A stretch of 64,000 bases of DNA from Bacillus sp. FJAT-22090 (GCF_007676755.1 NZ_VEBK01000004.1:1-64000), one strand, 5' to 3'. Shown: positions 52,802-62,853, counted from the first letter of the stretch. The notes: generated from the sequence alone by a model not told the origin. Made by a program: numbers and translations.

Positions 52802-53293
52802 TTAAGATGGCATTGGGGTTTTCGTAGGTGCCGCATACCCTTCTTTATAAGCTTCGTCAATCGCTTTTCTAATTTCTTCTAAAGATTTACCTTCTTGAAC
52901 CATTGAGATGGAAGCTATCGCTGTTTCTACACATGCAGCACATCTTGTGCCATGGTCATCCCAGACTACTTCTCCATTTTCTTTAATCTCATGGACGAAG
53001 CAGTTGAAATTATTTAAGTGTCCTGCACTGTCTCCACAACCGCAGTAGCAAGGCATCCATTTTAACACATCATGTGCCTTAGCTGCTGCTTGATAGACTA
53101 GTTGCATATCTTCTGACTGATTGTCTAAAAATGCCGGTAACACATCCGCTGATGCAGTCGTTTCTTGTAGATCACCATTAGCTAAATGAGCAATATGTTC
53201 TTCGTGTTCTTCGATATCTTCCTTGGCGTTCTTCTGCCCACATGCAGAAAGAACTAATATAGAACTGACTAGCACAAATACTATTTTTTTCAT
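52802..53293 (-). CDS. PCYCGC-motif lipoprotein
   Basis: Lipoprotein of 163 residues: signal peptide with lipobox LSAC (cysteine about 18), a variable linker, then WMPCYCGCGDSAGHLNNFNCFV and GTRCAACVETA. The PCYCGC domain family (PF13798) is of unknown function; eight cysteines after the lipid cysteine suggest metal or thiol chemistry outside the cell. Last gene of an operon, 21 nt after fumC. Confidence 0.88.
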   Translation of the reverse strand: MKKIVFVLVSSILVLSACGQKNAKEDIEEHEEHIAHLANGDLQETTASADVLPAFLDNQSEDMQLVYQAAAKAHDVLKWMPCYCGCGDSAGHLNNFNCFVHEIKENGEVVWDDHGTRCAACVETAIASISMVQEGKSLEEIRKAIDEAYKEGYAAPTKTPMPS

Positions 53294-53314
53294 ATGTTTG
53301 TAGTCCTTTTCCTC

Positions 53315-54691
53315 TTAAATCATTTTTTCTGGTCGAACAATTTCATCAAATTTCTCTGCAGTTAATAAATCCAATGAAACTGCCGCTTCTTTTAATGTAG
53401 TTCCGTTTTTATGTGCATGCTTCGCAATTTTCGCTGCATTTTCATATCCTATATACGGATTTAACGCAGTAACAAGCATTAATGAATTATTTACATGGTG
53501 TTGAATTGTATCTAAAATTGGCTCTATTCCTACTGCACAGTTGTCATTAAAGCTAATAATTGCATCACTTAGCAATCTTACAGATTGGAGGAAGTTATGA
53601 ATAATTACCGGCTTGAAAACATTTAACTGGTAGTTGCCTTGGCTTGCAGCGAAACTAATCGTTGTATCGTTCCCCATTACTTGGGCTACAACCATCGTCA
53701 TTGCTTCACTTTGAGTTGGATTCACTTTGCCTGGCATAATAGAACTTCCCGGTTCATTTTCCGGAATTGAAATTTCTCCAATACCAGAGCGAGGACCGCT
53801 CGCTAATAATCGAACATCATTTGCAATTTTCATCAAGTCAGCGGCAAGCGCCTTTACCGCGCCATGCACATACACAACATCGTCATAGCTTGTTAATGAA
53901 TGAAATTTATTTTTCGCTGAAGTAAATTTTATACCTAGCGCTTTAGAAATCTCAATCGCTACTAAATCGCCAAATCCTTTTGGTGCATTTAACCCTGTTC
54001 CAACTGCCGTTCCACCAATTGCAAGCTCTTTCATATCTTGTATGCTTTGAGAAATCATATGAGATGATTTTTCTAACATGCGATGCCATCCACTAAACTC
54101 CTGACCCAGCGAAAGAGGGGTTGCATCTTGCAGATGGGTACGGCCAATTTTTACAATATCCATAAATTGCTCCGATTTTTTTCCGAGCGTTTCTTTTAAA
54201 ACATCAATTGAAGGAAGAAGCTGCTGCTCTACTGCAAGTACCCCAGCAATATGCAATGCCGTCGGAAAAGTGTCATTGGAACTTTGTGATTTATTTACGT
54301 CATCGTTCGGATGAAGACGCTCTTCAATACCTTTTTCTTCAAGCAATTGGTTGCCTCGGTGTGCGATGACTTCATTTACATTCATATTTGATTGTGTACC
54401 GCTACCTGTTTGCCATACAACTAACGGGAAATGGGCATCAAGCTTTCCAGCTAGAATTTCATCAGCGGCTGCTGAGATTGCATCTTTTTTGGCATCTGAT
54501 AAGTTTCCAAGAGAGTGACTTACTATTGCTGCTGATTTTTTTAATAAGGCAAGTCCATGAATAACGCCAATTGGCATTTTTTCCATTCCAATTTTAAAGT
54601 TTTCTTTCGATCTTTGTGTTTGTGCTCCCCAAAGACTATCTTGTGGAACTTTAATTTCTCCCATAGAATCATGCTCAATACGATAAGACAT
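53315..54691 (-). CDS. fumC: Class II fumarate hydratase
   Basis: Enzyme of 458 residues of the citric acid cycle, interconverting fumarate and malate; needs no iron. Superfamily motifs are [13 protein letters not shown] (substrate), [16 protein letters not shown], and the signature loop [23 protein letters not shown] precedes the ATG. The gene lies between an HD-GYP gene (22-nt gap) and a PCYCGC lipoprotein gene, all on the same strand. Confidence 0.97.
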   Translation of the reverse strand: MSYRIEHDSMGEIKVPQDSLWGAQTQRSKENFKIGMEKMPIGVIHGLALLKKSAAIVSHSLGNLSDAKKDAISAAADEILAGKLDAHFPLVVWQTGSGTQSNMNVNEVIAHRGNQLLEEKGIEERLHPNDDVNKSQSSNDTFPTALHIAGVLAVEQQLLPSIDVLKETLGKKSEQFMDIVKIGRTHLQDATPLSLGQEFSGWHRMLEKSSHMISQSIQDMKELAIGGTAVGTGLNAPKGFGDLVAIEISKALGIKFTSAKNKFHSLTSYDDVVYVHGAVKALAADLMKIANDVRLLASGPRSGIGEISIPENEPGSSIMPGKVNPTQSEAMTMVVAQVMGNDTTISFAASQGNYQLNVFKPVIIHNFLQSVRLLSDAIISFNDNCAVGIEPILDTIQHHVNNSLMLVTALNPYIGYENAAKIAKHAHKNGTTLKEAAVSLDLLTAEKFDEIVRPEKMI

Positions 54692-54713
54692 TTTACTCGC
54701 TCCTTTTAATCAA

Positions 54714-55646
54714 TTATTGCCACTTATTATTATTCTCTTCTAACATTTTTAAAAACTCATCCACAACTTTCGGGTTAAATTGAGTACCTTTTCCGGCCCT
54801 GATTTCTTGAATCGCTTGTTCAATTGTCATTGCCCCTCTGTACACTCGATTCGTCGTCATAGCATCAAACGCATCTACTACCGAAACAATGGAAGCCTCC
54901 AATGAAATTTCGTTTCCCATTAACCCGTATGGATATCCTTTTCCATCATACCGTTCATGATGCTCTTCTACAATAAAAGCGGCTTTGCGTATTCTTTCTA
55001 TTTCATGATTTCTCATCATTTCTGCACCCAGTGTAGTATGCATTTTAATTATTTTCCACTCATCCTCTGTCAGTTTACCCTTTTTGTTTAATATCTCTAA
55101 GGGAATCGCCAATTTCCCAATATCATGGAAATAGGAGCCTATACTTAAAATAGCTAGATTCTCTGTTGGATTCATTCTTTTCCAAAGTTCAATAGAATAA
55201 TCACTAATTCGTGCGCAATGATGATATGTGTAACCATCTACTTCTTGAATTTTTCTAGCATCACGTTGAATAATCAAACGTTCTTCAAAGCTTTTTTCAA
55301 AAAAAGAAGATGTCATTTCAAACAATATTTCTACTTGTTCCTTTGCATAACAAGTAGAGACAGTATCATACATTTTTGTATCTATCACATCACCTGGATA
55401 TAAAATATTTTTTTCACCATTTCTATCCACTTCTAACTCCCCACTGAGGATGGTATAACGTTCGACAAATTCTTCATCGTTATTGGGATTATAATAAATC
55501 CACGTAATGCTATCCGTGAGCAATGTGTATAAGGAGTACGAAAGGTTTCTTGCGTTGCCAATATAAGTAGTAATAGATTTATCCGTGATTAATCTTGGCA
55601 AATGCTTTTTAAGTTTAATATCCTGCACCTGTTTTATTGTCATCAT
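54714..55646 (-). CDS. HD-GYP phosphodiesterase with N-terminal sensor-like domain
   Basis: Protein of 310 residues. The C-terminal HD-GYP domain (about 135-305) has the metal residues His142/143, HD at 174-175, His203, and HHERYDGKGYP at 229-239. HD-GYP enzymes split cyclic di-GMP or related signals. The N-terminal part (about 1-125) has the beta pattern of a cupin/cyclic-nucleotide-like barrel (FVERYTILSGELEVDRNG, ILYPGDVIDT) and could sense a ligand. No membrane helix. First gene of an operon with fumC. Confidence 0.85.
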   Translation of the reverse strand: MMTIKQVQDIKLKKHLPRLITDKSITTYIGNARNLSYSLYTLLTDSITWIYYNPNNDEEFVERYTILSGELEVDRNGEKNILYPGDVIDTKMYDTVSTCYAKEQVEILFEMTSSFFEKSFEERLIIQRDARKIQEVDGYTYHHCARISDYSIELWKRMNPTENLAILSIGSYFHDIGKLAIPLEILNKKGKLTEDEWKIIKMHTTLGAEMMRNHEIERIRKAAFIVEEHHERYDGKGYPYGLMGNEISLEASIVSVVDAFDAMTTNRVYRGAMTIEQAIQEIRAGKGTQFNPKVVDEFLKMLEENNNKWQ

Positions 55647-55715
55647 CTCGTTGCCCCCATACGTTTGACAGCATTAAACAATTTTTTTGTATTACGTATA
55701 GTATAAAGGAAACAA

Positions 55716-55752
55716 TAAGAAAAAACCCAGAAAAATTTTCTGAGTTTTCTTC
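55716..55752 (-). terminator. Terminator of nfeD-floT
   Basis: Stem AAAACTCAGAAAA / TTTTCTGGGTTTT on the minus strand, tail TTCTTATTG. The rest of the gap to the floT stop (55753-55838) shows nothing else. Confidence 0.65.
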
Positions 55753-55838
55753 TTTTTATAAATACAAACTACCATCTTGTTTTTTTCGTCTATCTAATAG
55801 GTAGTTAGCTCTTAAATTGAAACCAGGTAGACAGCCTG

Positions 55839-57377
55839 TTAAACCAAGCTAGATTCTTCCCCGACTGGTACAGCGGCTCTCTTTACTTCTTCTGTTAATT
55901 GCTCAATACTTGGGCGGATGTTTCCTTTGCCTGCATAGTTTTCAAGCATTTCTTTTACATCTATTCCTGAAGACGCTTTTAAGGTTTCTTGAAGGGTAGA
56001 CATTAAGTTTGTTGCATAGGAAGTCACTTTGTTCGCTCCCCCACCTTCACCACTTCCCGTGTCGACTACTGTAATCTTATCAATATTGGAGAGCGGGCTT
56101 GCAATTTGTTTTGCATACTCTGGCAACATACGTACAATCATATCTAAGACTGCAGCTTGACCAAACATATCGAATGCTTCGGCAATTTTACGTTTTGCCT
56201 CCGCTTCCGCAAGACCTTTTAGACGAATAATATCGGCCTCAGATTCCCCTTGCGCTCGTTGGGAGTCGGCTTTTGCCAATCCATCTAATCTTACTTTTTC
56301 TGCATCCGCTTTTGCTTTTGCTTCGATTCGATATTTTTCTGCGTCCGCTTCCGCAATTTCACGCGATTTGGATGCCGCTGCATTTTGCTCAATTGCATAA
56401 CGATCAGCGTCTGCTTTTTTCTTTACTTCCGAATCATATTGTTTTTCACGACGTAATATTTCTTTTTCTTCTAGTTCAATTTGTTTTTGACGTTCAATAA
56501 TCTGAATTTGCATTTCCTGCTCAGTTACTTCTTGTTTAGAACGAGCAGTTTCCAATTCATACGCTTGGTCTGCACGTGCTTTGGCAATGTCTTGTTCACG
56601 GCGATATTCCGCGACTTTTAGTTGATTGTCTTTTTCCGCTTCTGCAATCTCAGTAGCACGTTCTATTTCAGCACGTTGCGCATCTTTTGAAGCTTCAGCA
56701 CGTTTAATACGAGTTTCTTTTTCTGCTTCTGCTGTCGCAATATCCGCATCTCTTTTCACCTGAGCAATTCTCGGTCTACCAAGCGAATCCAAGTAACCAT
56801 TTTTATCGCGAACATCTTTAATGGTAAATGAGACAATGACTAATCCCATTTTGGCTAAATCCTGTGATGCAACTCGTTGCACCTCTTGTGAGAATTTATC
56901 TCTATTTTTATAAATTTCTTCTACTGTCATAGACCCTAATATGGAACGTAAGTGACCTTCTAATACTTCCTTTGCTTCATTTTCACGGTCTTCTTTTGAT
57001 TTTCCTAAAAACTGTTCTGCCGCAGTTGCAATCTCAGAGATAGAACCGCCAATCTTGATGATTGCCGTTCCGTCCGCCATAACAGGAACCCCTTGCTCCG
57101 TATATACTTCAGGTGTAGTAACTTCCAGCTTGCTTGATAATAAACTTAAAGGTTCCCCTTGTTGAAATACCGGATATACAAAAGTACCGCCTCCGCGAAT
57201 TATTTTAATGCGGTTTCCTGAGTCATCTGTATGCACATTTTTAGTGCCTAAGTAGCTACCTGTTACGATTAAAGCCTCGTCCGGCCCTACTGTTCGGTAT
57301 TTAGTAATATATACAGCAAGAACAACGAGTAAAACGAACACAACAATTCCAATCACAATTAATAGTCCCATATCCAT
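55839..57377 (-). CDS. floT: Flotillin-like protein FloT
   Basis: Membrane scaffold protein of 512 residues: N-terminal membrane segment (about 3-24, LLIVIGIVVFVLLVVLAVYI), SPFH/band-7 domain (about 28-200), then a long alanine/glutamate-rich coiled coil (about 200-400, AEAEKETRIKRAEASKDA and similar) and a C-terminal region with VLDMIVRMLPEYAKQI. Flotillins organise functional membrane microdomains and keep the membrane fluid. Downstream of the NfeD-type gene, as in B. subtilis yuaF-floT. The third gene of that operon (yuaI) is absent. Confidence 0.95.
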   Translation of the reverse strand: MDMGLLIVIGIVVFVLLVVLAVYITKYRTVGPDEALIVTGSYLGTKNVHTDDSGNRIKIIRGGGTFVYPVFQQGEPLSLLSSKLEVTTPEVYTEQGVPVMADGTAIIKIGGSISEIATAAEQFLGKSKEDRENEAKEVLEGHLRSILGSMTVEEIYKNRDKFSQEVQRVASQDLAKMGLVIVSFTIKDVRDKNGYLDSLGRPRIAQVKRDADIATAEAEKETRIKRAEASKDAQRAEIERATEIAEAEKDNQLKVAEYRREQDIAKARADQAYELETARSKQEVTEQEMQIQIIERQKQIELEEKEILRREKQYDSEVKKKADADRYAIEQNAAASKSREIAEADAEKYRIEAKAKADAEKVRLDGLAKADSQRAQGESEADIIRLKGLAEAEAKRKIAEAFDMFGQAAVLDMIVRMLPEYAKQIASPLSNIDKITVVDTGSGEGGGANKVTSYATNLMSTLQETLKASSGIDVKEMLENYAGKGNIRPSIEQLTEEVKRAAVPVGEESSLV

Positions 57378-57398
57378 CCTATCTATTCCCCCTATATA

Positions 57399-57908
57399 TT
57401 ATTTTAAAGGCTCATATTCTTTAACCAAAAATGTTCCGTCTTCAATGTCGATAATTAACACTTGTTTATTATAGTCAATTTCTTCCTTATCATATCCCAC
57501 CGCTCTTTTCGAGATAACCCCACTTACCGTTTCAATGACTATTTCTCCGAAACCATCCACAGGGATAGGAACAATCACCCTTCCTATTTGTCCTTGCAAT
57601 GACTCATTTGTATATGCTGTTGACACCTCTGATGAAGCTAGTGGAACCAGTACAAAGAAATATAACAAAAACGTTAAAATGCTAGAAATGACGAGTGATA
57701 CGATAATAATTATTTCTTCGCTCCAATTTGTTGACTTCAGCAGTATAAATCCGGTCGCACAGATGAATAATAAGAAAGTAAGTACTGTGGTCGGATTCAA
57801 AATTCCACTATCCATCCCATCAATCGCATCGGCAAATAGCACATAAAGAATGGTGATCAACCCGATGCCGATTAATCCATACAAAAAAATTTGCTCTATC
57901 TTTCTCAC
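57399..57908 (-). CDS. NfeD-family membrane protein (YuaF-like)
   Basis: Protein of 169 residues with about four helices (about 7-28, 38-56, 66-92) and a C-terminal OB-fold domain (about 100-169, GQIGRVIVPIPVDGFGEI) outside or at the membrane surface. NfeD proteins work with flotillins. The GTG at 57908 lies directly after AAAGGG, which is short spacing; a slightly different start cannot be excluded. The operon with floT has a sigma-W promoter. Confidence 0.88.
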   Translation of the reverse strand: MRKIEQIFLYGLIGIGLITILYVLFADAIDGMDSGILNPTTVLTFLLFICATGFILLKSTNWSEEIIIIVSLVISSILTFLLYFFVLVPLASSEVSTAYTNESLQGQIGRVIVPIPVDGFGEIVIETVSGVISKRAVGYDKEEIDYNKQVLIIDIEDGTFLVKEYEPLK

Positions 57909-57938
57909 CCCTTTACTTATTTTGGCTATCTACCAATA

Positions 57939-57966
57939 TATACGGAAGAGCTTCCTGAAAGTTTCA
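57939..57966 (-). promoter_or_regulatory. Sigma-W promoter of nfeD-floT
   Basis: On the minus strand TGAAAC (57961-57966), 16-nt spacer, CGTATA (57939-57944). Same control as the B. subtilis yuaF-floT operon. Confidence 0.88.
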
Positions 57967-58174
57967 TATTTTTTATTTTATTTAAATATTAAATATCCTT
58001 TCGTCAAAAATCACTCTTTTCTTATTATTTTCACCCTTATTTTAGGAAGTAATGTTACAGCATTGTAAATTTTGCTTGTTCAAAGTAAAAAATGTGTCGA
58101 TTCTCTTATTTTTTTGGTATGCTATGTGAGGAAAAACATTGAAAAATAATTCTTAAAGTCCAGGAGGCTTTTTT

Positions 58175-58795
58175 ATGATTGGTTCAAAAAAAACAGATCC
58201 CTTTTTCGCATCATTATTAAATATCGCTAAAAATGTTCAAGAAGCAGCTCACTACGCCGATGACTTCCGCATTAATACAGTTGCCGATTTGAAGGAGATA
58301 AGCGTCCATGTAAAAAATTACGAGACGGCAGGGGATAAATTAATCCATGACTTAATCGTCATGCTGAACAAATCGTTCATGACTCCTATTGAACGAGAAG
58401 ATATTCTCCAATTATCCGTTAGAATGGATGATATATTAGACGGTATTGATGATTTCACTGCTAATCTAGAAATGTTTTCACTTATCGAAATCGATGAATC
58501 TATGCGTACCTTTTTAAGTTATATTGTGAAAAGTACAGATGAAATTGTAAAAGCAATGGAGCTTCTTGCACAGAAGAAGTTACTTAAAATGCATGAGCAC
58601 GCTATCCTTATTAAAGATTATGAGCGCAAATGTGATGAAATACTTCGATCATCGATTAAGCAACTGTTTTTAAATGAAAAAGATCCAATTCGTATTATTC
58701 AATTTAAAGATATATATGAAAAACTAGAAGAAGTCGCAGATTATTGTCAAGACGTAGCCACTACGATCGAAGCAATTATCATGCGAAATGCGTAG
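58175..58795 (+). CDS. DUF47 (PhoU-like) accessory protein of Pit
   Basis: All-helical protein of 206 residues (DUF47/PhoU-like), with ETAGDKLIHDLIVMLN, TPIEREDILQLSVRMDDILDGID and FKDIYEKLEEVADYCQDVATTIEAIIM, which are the metal-binding helix motifs of the family. It is thought to control the phosphate carrier encoded 12 nt downstream. AGGAGG precedes the ATG. Confidence 0.92.
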   Translation: MIGSKKTDPFFASLLNIAKNVQEAAHYADDFRINTVADLKEISVHVKNYETAGDKLIHDLIVMLNKSFMTPIEREDILQLSVRMDDILDGIDDFTANLEMFSLIEIDESMRTFLSYIVKSTDEIVKAMELLAQKKLLKMHEHAILIKDYERKCDEILRSSIKQLFLNEKDPIRIIQFKDIYEKLEEVADYCQDVATTIEAIIMRNA

Positions 58796-58807
58796 GAGTT
58801 TTTACTT

Positions 58808-59806
58808 ATGGATTCTATTCTTTTTCTTACAATTCTAGTAGTATTTTTCGCTTTAGCTTTTGACTTTATCAATGGTTTTCATGATACAGCTAACGCAATT
58901 GCTACATCTGTTTCAACCAGAGCATTAAAGCCAAGAGTGGCTATCCTAATGGCGGCAGCAATGAACTTTGTCGGGGCATTAACGTTTACTGGGGTTGCTA
59001 AAACAATTACAAAAGATATTGTTGACCCTTTTGCCTTGCAAAATGGTTCCCTTATTATTTTAGCTGCTTTGCTTTCAGCTATTATTTGGAACTTAGTTAC
59101 TTGGTATTTCGGTATTCCTTCTAGTTCATCGCACGCTTTGATCGGCTCCATAGCGGGAGCTGCAATTTCTGCAGCCGGACTAGCTGTTTTAAATTACGGT
59201 GGCTTCACCAAAATTATTGAAGCATTGCTCATATCTCCGTTTTTAGCACTAGCCGTTGGGTTTTTAATGATGTCTTTATTTAAAATACTTTTTAAAAGTA
59301 AAAGCTTATATGGGACAAACAAAGGCTTTCGTATATTTCAAATTGGTACTGCTGCACTTCAATCCTTCACACACGGGACAAATGATGCACAAAAGGCCAT
59401 GGGGATTATTACGATGGCTTTGATTGCAGCAGAATTACAAACTTCAGACGACATTCAACTTTGGGTTCGTATTGCTGCTGCAACCGCAATGGGATTAGGT
59501 ACTTCCATTGGGGGTTATAAGATTATTAAAACAGTTGGTGGTAAAATCATGAAAATCCGCCCTATTAATGGTGCGGCGGCAGACTTATCTTCTGCAATGA
59601 TTATTTTTGGAGCAACAACTATCCATTTACCGGTTTCAACTACGCATGTTATTTCTTCTGCTATTATGGGAGTTGGAGCTGCGCAACGTGTGAAAAGTGT
59701 ACATTGGGGCGTTGCCAAAAAGATTGTTATAACATGGATTATTACTTTACCGATCTCTGCGGCTCTTTCTGCCGTCATTTATCAAGTGCTTAACTTAATC
59801 TTCTAA
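58808..59806 (+). CDS. pit: Low-affinity phosphate transporter (PiT family)
   Basis: Membrane protein of 332 residues with ten or so helices. Both PiT signatures are seen: GFHDTANAIATSVSTRAL near the N-terminus and FTHGTNDAQKAMGI in the second half, plus GIPSSSSHALIGS. It takes up phosphate with metal ions using the proton or sodium gradient. Ends in a strong terminator. Confidence 0.95.
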   Translation: MDSILFLTILVVFFALAFDFINGFHDTANAIATSVSTRALKPRVAILMAAAMNFVGALTFTGVAKTITKDIVDPFALQNGSLIILAALLSAIIWNLVTWYFGIPSSSSHALIGSIAGAAISAAGLAVLNYGGFTKIIEALLISPFLALAVGFLMMSLFKILFKSKSLYGTNKGFRIFQIGTAALQSFTHGTNDAQKAMGIITMALIAAELQTSDDIQLWVRIAAATAMGLGTSIGGYKIIKTVGGKIMKIRPINGAAADLSSAMIIFGATTIHLPVSTTHVISSAIMGVGAAQRVKSVHWGVAKKIVITWIITLPISAALSAVIYQVLNLIF

Positions 59807-59842
59807 CAAAAAACCTCGCCCAGTAAATGGCGAGGTTTTTTT
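59807..59842. terminator. Bidirectional terminator after pit
   Basis: AAAAAACCTCGCC / GGCGAGGTTTTTTT stem, 8-nt loop. Confidence 0.92.
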
Positions 59843-59845
59843 ATT

Positions 59846-60478
59846 TTAATCTTTTATAAGTAATCCAAGTGATTTTGCAAAGCCGATTGCTTGCTCTGTA
59901 GAAACAGTACAATTATCGAGTTTTTCCATTGAAACAGTGAGTTGCTCGTATGTATTTGTACTTAAATCGACTCCATTTAAATTTGTTTCGGTGAAATTTG
60001 CACCATCTAATTCACATTTCTCAAAAACCACTTTATCAAACGCTGCTTCGATAAAATCCGCTCGGTTTAAAGAGGTTTGTTTGAACATCACCTTCTTTAA
60101 TTTGGAAAAACTCATGCTCAAATAATTCGCAATGGAATCCTCTATTTTTACTTCTGTTAATCTTCCTTGGGAGATATTTGTTCCTAACAGCTTGGAGTTC
60201 TTAATCTCTACACGGTGAAAAACCGCATCCCCAAAGTCCACATTAGACAGATCACATTTTTCAAATAGACAATCGACAAATTCTACTTGATGAAATCGAA
60301 TACCCTCCATAGAAACATTTTGAAAGTGGATTTGGTCAAATATTATTTTATCTTCTTGCTCTTCTTCCAGTTCTAAAAATGACACGACTCCTTCTGATAC
60401 ATAATAATCTTCTAAAAGTGCTTCATTTACATTTAACTCTGGTAAAAAGCTGGGTAATTTGGGTGGTGTAATTTTCAA
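59846..60478 (-). CDS. Pentapeptide-repeat protein
   Basis: Protein of 210 residues with a right-handed beta-helix made of five-residue repeats (CDLSNVDFGDAVF, LNRADFIEAAF, CELDGANFTETNLNGVDLS). Functions vary; Qnr-type members protect DNA gyrase, many others are unknown. The start was set at TTG 60478 because GGAGG lies 8 nt upstream. An ATG at 60505 has no such site and lies close to the expected transcription start of the promoter at 60512-60539. Confidence 0.83.
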   Translation of the reverse strand: MKITPPKLPSFLPELNVNEALLEDYYVSEGVVSFLELEEEQEDKIIFDQIHFQNVSMEGIRFHQVEFVDCLFEKCDLSNVDFGDAVFHRVEIKNSKLLGTNISQGRLTEVKIEDSIANYLSMSFSKLKKVMFKQTSLNRADFIEAAFDKVVFEKCELDGANFTETNLNGVDLSTNTYEQLTVSMEKLDNCTVSTEQAIGFAKSLGLLIKD

Positions 60479-60511
60479 CTTATCTTCCTCCCTCTCATCC
60501 TTCATTTTATT

Positions 60512-60539
60512 AGTATATACTATCTGCTTTCCATTACAA
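60512..60539 (-). promoter_or_regulatory. Promoter of the pentapeptide-repeat gene
   Basis: TTGTAA (60534-60539), 16-nt spacer, TATACT (60512-60517) on the minus strand. Confidence 0.65.
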
Positions 60540-60573
60540 TAAAGAAAGGTTTGTAGTGTTAGGAGGAATTTAT

Positions 60574-62706
60574 GTGCATTCATTATCAAATATAGTAACA
60601 CGTTACTACAAAGTTATACTGATTTCATGGACAGTTCTATTTATCGTTCTAGCTTGTCTTGCTACTCGTTTACCGGGATTATTGGAAGGAGACGGTTTTA
60701 GTACAGACGGAGAACATCAACAAGTAATGGAGGAATTGACTAATACATTCGATCTTCCAGCAGAGACATTGTTTCTAGTTTTCGATAATACAACAAATGA
60801 AACAATCAAGAACACCCTTTCTGAAATTGAAAGTCTACAAATAGCCGAGACAATCCAATCACCTTTAGATGACTCTTCACTTTATAAAGATCATGTTGCT
60901 TATGCAATGCTCCATTTCAGTAGCGATACAAGTGATATGTCTAAAGCTGTCGATACAATTCGTGTCTCCATTAATGATGAAAAGGGAGTTACCCTAACAG
61001 GGGGTGCTGCGATTAACAAAGATATTAATGCAGCAAGTCAAAAAGATTTAGCAAGTGCGGAAGCGATTGGATTGCCTATTGCAATTATTGTTTTACTACT
61101 TGCTTTTGGTAGTGTAGTGGCAGCTTTTGTTCCACTTATTGTCGGTATTGTAACAGTAGTATCAGCTTTCGGAGTCATGACCTTATTCAGCGAAACGATG
61201 AATTTGTCTATTTTCGTGTTGAATATTATTCCAATGCTGGGACTTGCGCTAAGTATCGATTTTGCCCTATTACTTATTAATCGGTATAAAGAAGAACGAT
61301 TAAAACAATCTATAACGGATGCAGTACAAATATCCATACAAACAGCCGGTCGTTCTATAATATTCTCCGCAGTTTGTGTATTCATCGGTTTAGGGGCTAT
61401 GCTAGTCATGAAAGTGGAAATATTCCAAAACCTAGCTCTTGGTGGAATGCTCGTTGTCTTTATGGCAGTTTTGGCATCTATCACACTATTACCGTCCATT
61501 TTGTTAGTAATGAAAGACCGTATTAATAAATGGACAATTATTCGAGTAAAACCAGGTGCTTCAACTAGATGGCGTAACTTTGCAGCATTTGTAATGAAAC
61601 GCCCAGTTACGTTAATCATAGTTGCGCTCATTATATTAGGAATTGGAATTATTCCAGTAAAAGATATGAAACTAACGATTCCCCAAGTGGATTCATTGCC
61701 ACTATCTTATGATTCTCGTCAAGCCTACGAGTTAATGGATAAAGAATTTGGGTTAGGAGAGAAATCAACTGTCTATATGATCGCAAAGCGAAACGGTGGA
61801 TGGGATAATACAGATGGTTTAACAGAAATGAAAAAAATAGAAGATGAATTGCTAGCCGATAAAAATGTGGAAGCTGTCCAAACCATTTTTACTTCAAGTC
61901 AGATTTCGACCATTGAACAGTGGGAGCAAAGCATGCAAGTTCCAGAAGTAAACGCCCGGTTATCTCCTTTGTTAAACTCTTTTGTACAAGAGGAAAAGTT
62001 GCTAATCCCCATCACTCTCGACTTAAATGGATCTTCTGATGAAGCTCAAGATTGGGTGCGGGCATGGTCCAAAAAGGATTTAGGTGTCGATATAATACTA
62101 GGAGGACAACCGAAGTTCAATCAAGAAATCTTTGATGAAATCTTCAATAAAGTAGGAGTACTCCTTGCAATTATTTTAGGATCTACCTTTATTATCTTGA
62201 TGATCGCTTTTCGTTCTATATTAATTCCGTTAAAGGCTATTATTATGAATGTCATTGGTCTCTCATCGACATTTGGAATCCTTGTTTATATATTTCAATA
62301 CGGTCATTTTGGTATAGAGAAAACAACGATAGCCTTAATCATTCCGGTAATTGTGTTTAGTCTGGTGTTTGGATTGAGCATGGACTATGAAGTATTTTTG
62401 ATCTCCCGCATTCAAGAGGAATATTCGAAAAGCTTGAATAATACAGCAGCTACTATAGATGGGCTCACTTCTACTAGTAAGATTATTACTTCTGCAGCGC
62501 TTATTATGATTGTCATTACAGGTGCTTTTGCCTTTACTGATGTGATGCCTGTGAAGCAAATTGGAATTGGCATAGCGATTGCCGTTGCTATTGACGCATC
62601 GATTATCCGTCTTTTACTAGTCCCAAGCTTGATGAAGCTGTTTGGTAAATGGAATTGGTGGTTGCCTTTTAGAAAAGGGCCTTATAAAGCTAGTAAATGG
62701 CACTAG
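60574..62706 (+). CDS. MMPL/RND-family membrane protein (YdfJ-like)
   Basis: Protein of 710 residues with two repeats of one helix, an extracytoplasmic domain, and five to six helices: first helix about 15-37, second block about 170-320, third about 355-372, fourth about 535-700. SIDFALLLINRYKEER and SMDYEVFLISRIQEEY are the two proton-relay motifs of MMPL transporters. It probably exports lipids or hydrophobic compounds. The GTG at 60574 has AGGAGG 7 nt upstream; the frame further up has no site. Confidence 0.9.
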   Translation: MHSLSNIVTRYYKVILISWTVLFIVLACLATRLPGLLEGDGFSTDGEHQQVMEELTNTFDLPAETLFLVFDNTTNETIKNTLSEIESLQIAETIQSPLDDSSLYKDHVAYAMLHFSSDTSDMSKAVDTIRVSINDEKGVTLTGGAAINKDINAASQKDLASAEAIGLPIAIIVLLLAFGSVVAAFVPLIVGIVTVVSAFGVMTLFSETMNLSIFVLNIIPMLGLALSIDFALLLINRYKEERLKQSITDAVQISIQTAGRSIIFSAVCVFIGLGAMLVMKVEIFQNLALGGMLVVFMAVLASITLLPSILLVMKDRINKWTIIRVKPGASTRWRNFAAFVMKRPVTLIIVALIILGIGIIPVKDMKLTIPQVDSLPLSYDSRQAYELMDKEFGLGEKSTVYMIAKRNGGWDNTDGLTEMKKIEDELLADKNVEAVQTIFTSSQISTIEQWEQSMQVPEVNARLSPLLNSFVQEEKLLIPITLDLNGSSDEAQDWVRAWSKKDLGVDIILGGQPKFNQEIFDEIFNKVGVLLAIILGSTFIILMIAFRSILIPLKAIIMNVIGLSSTFGILVYIFQYGHFGIEKTTIALIIPVIVFSLVFGLSMDYEVFLISRIQEEYSKSLNNTAATIDGLTSTSKIITSAALIMIVITGAFAFTDVMPVKQIGIGIAIAVAIDASIIRLLLVPSLMKLFGKWNWWLPFRKGPYKASKWH

Positions 62707-62723
62707 GATGTTGATTGCATTAG

Positions 62724-62780
62724 CGATCGCCTGGACCGGAAATCAACCGTATGATAGAATCGTTTTTTCATCGCAGGAAA
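62724..62780 (+). repeat. GC-rich intergenic repeat, copy C (end only)
   Basis: ATCGCCTGGACCGGAAATC and the next 35 nt match 41931-41983 with about four differences and one extra base. Only this end of the repeat is present, 18 nt after the MMPL stop. Confidence 0.75.
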
Positions 62781-62802
62781 TTATATACTTTATTATCTTA
62801 AA

Positions 62803-62848
62803 AAAGGATGGACTCAACTGGGATAATCAGTGAATTCCATCCTTTTAC
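62803..62848 (-). terminator. Terminator of mhqD
   Basis: AAAGGATGGA / TCCATCCTTT stem with a 23-nt loop; on the minus strand the tail is TTTAAG. Confidence 0.6.
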
Positions 62849-62853
62849 TCGTA

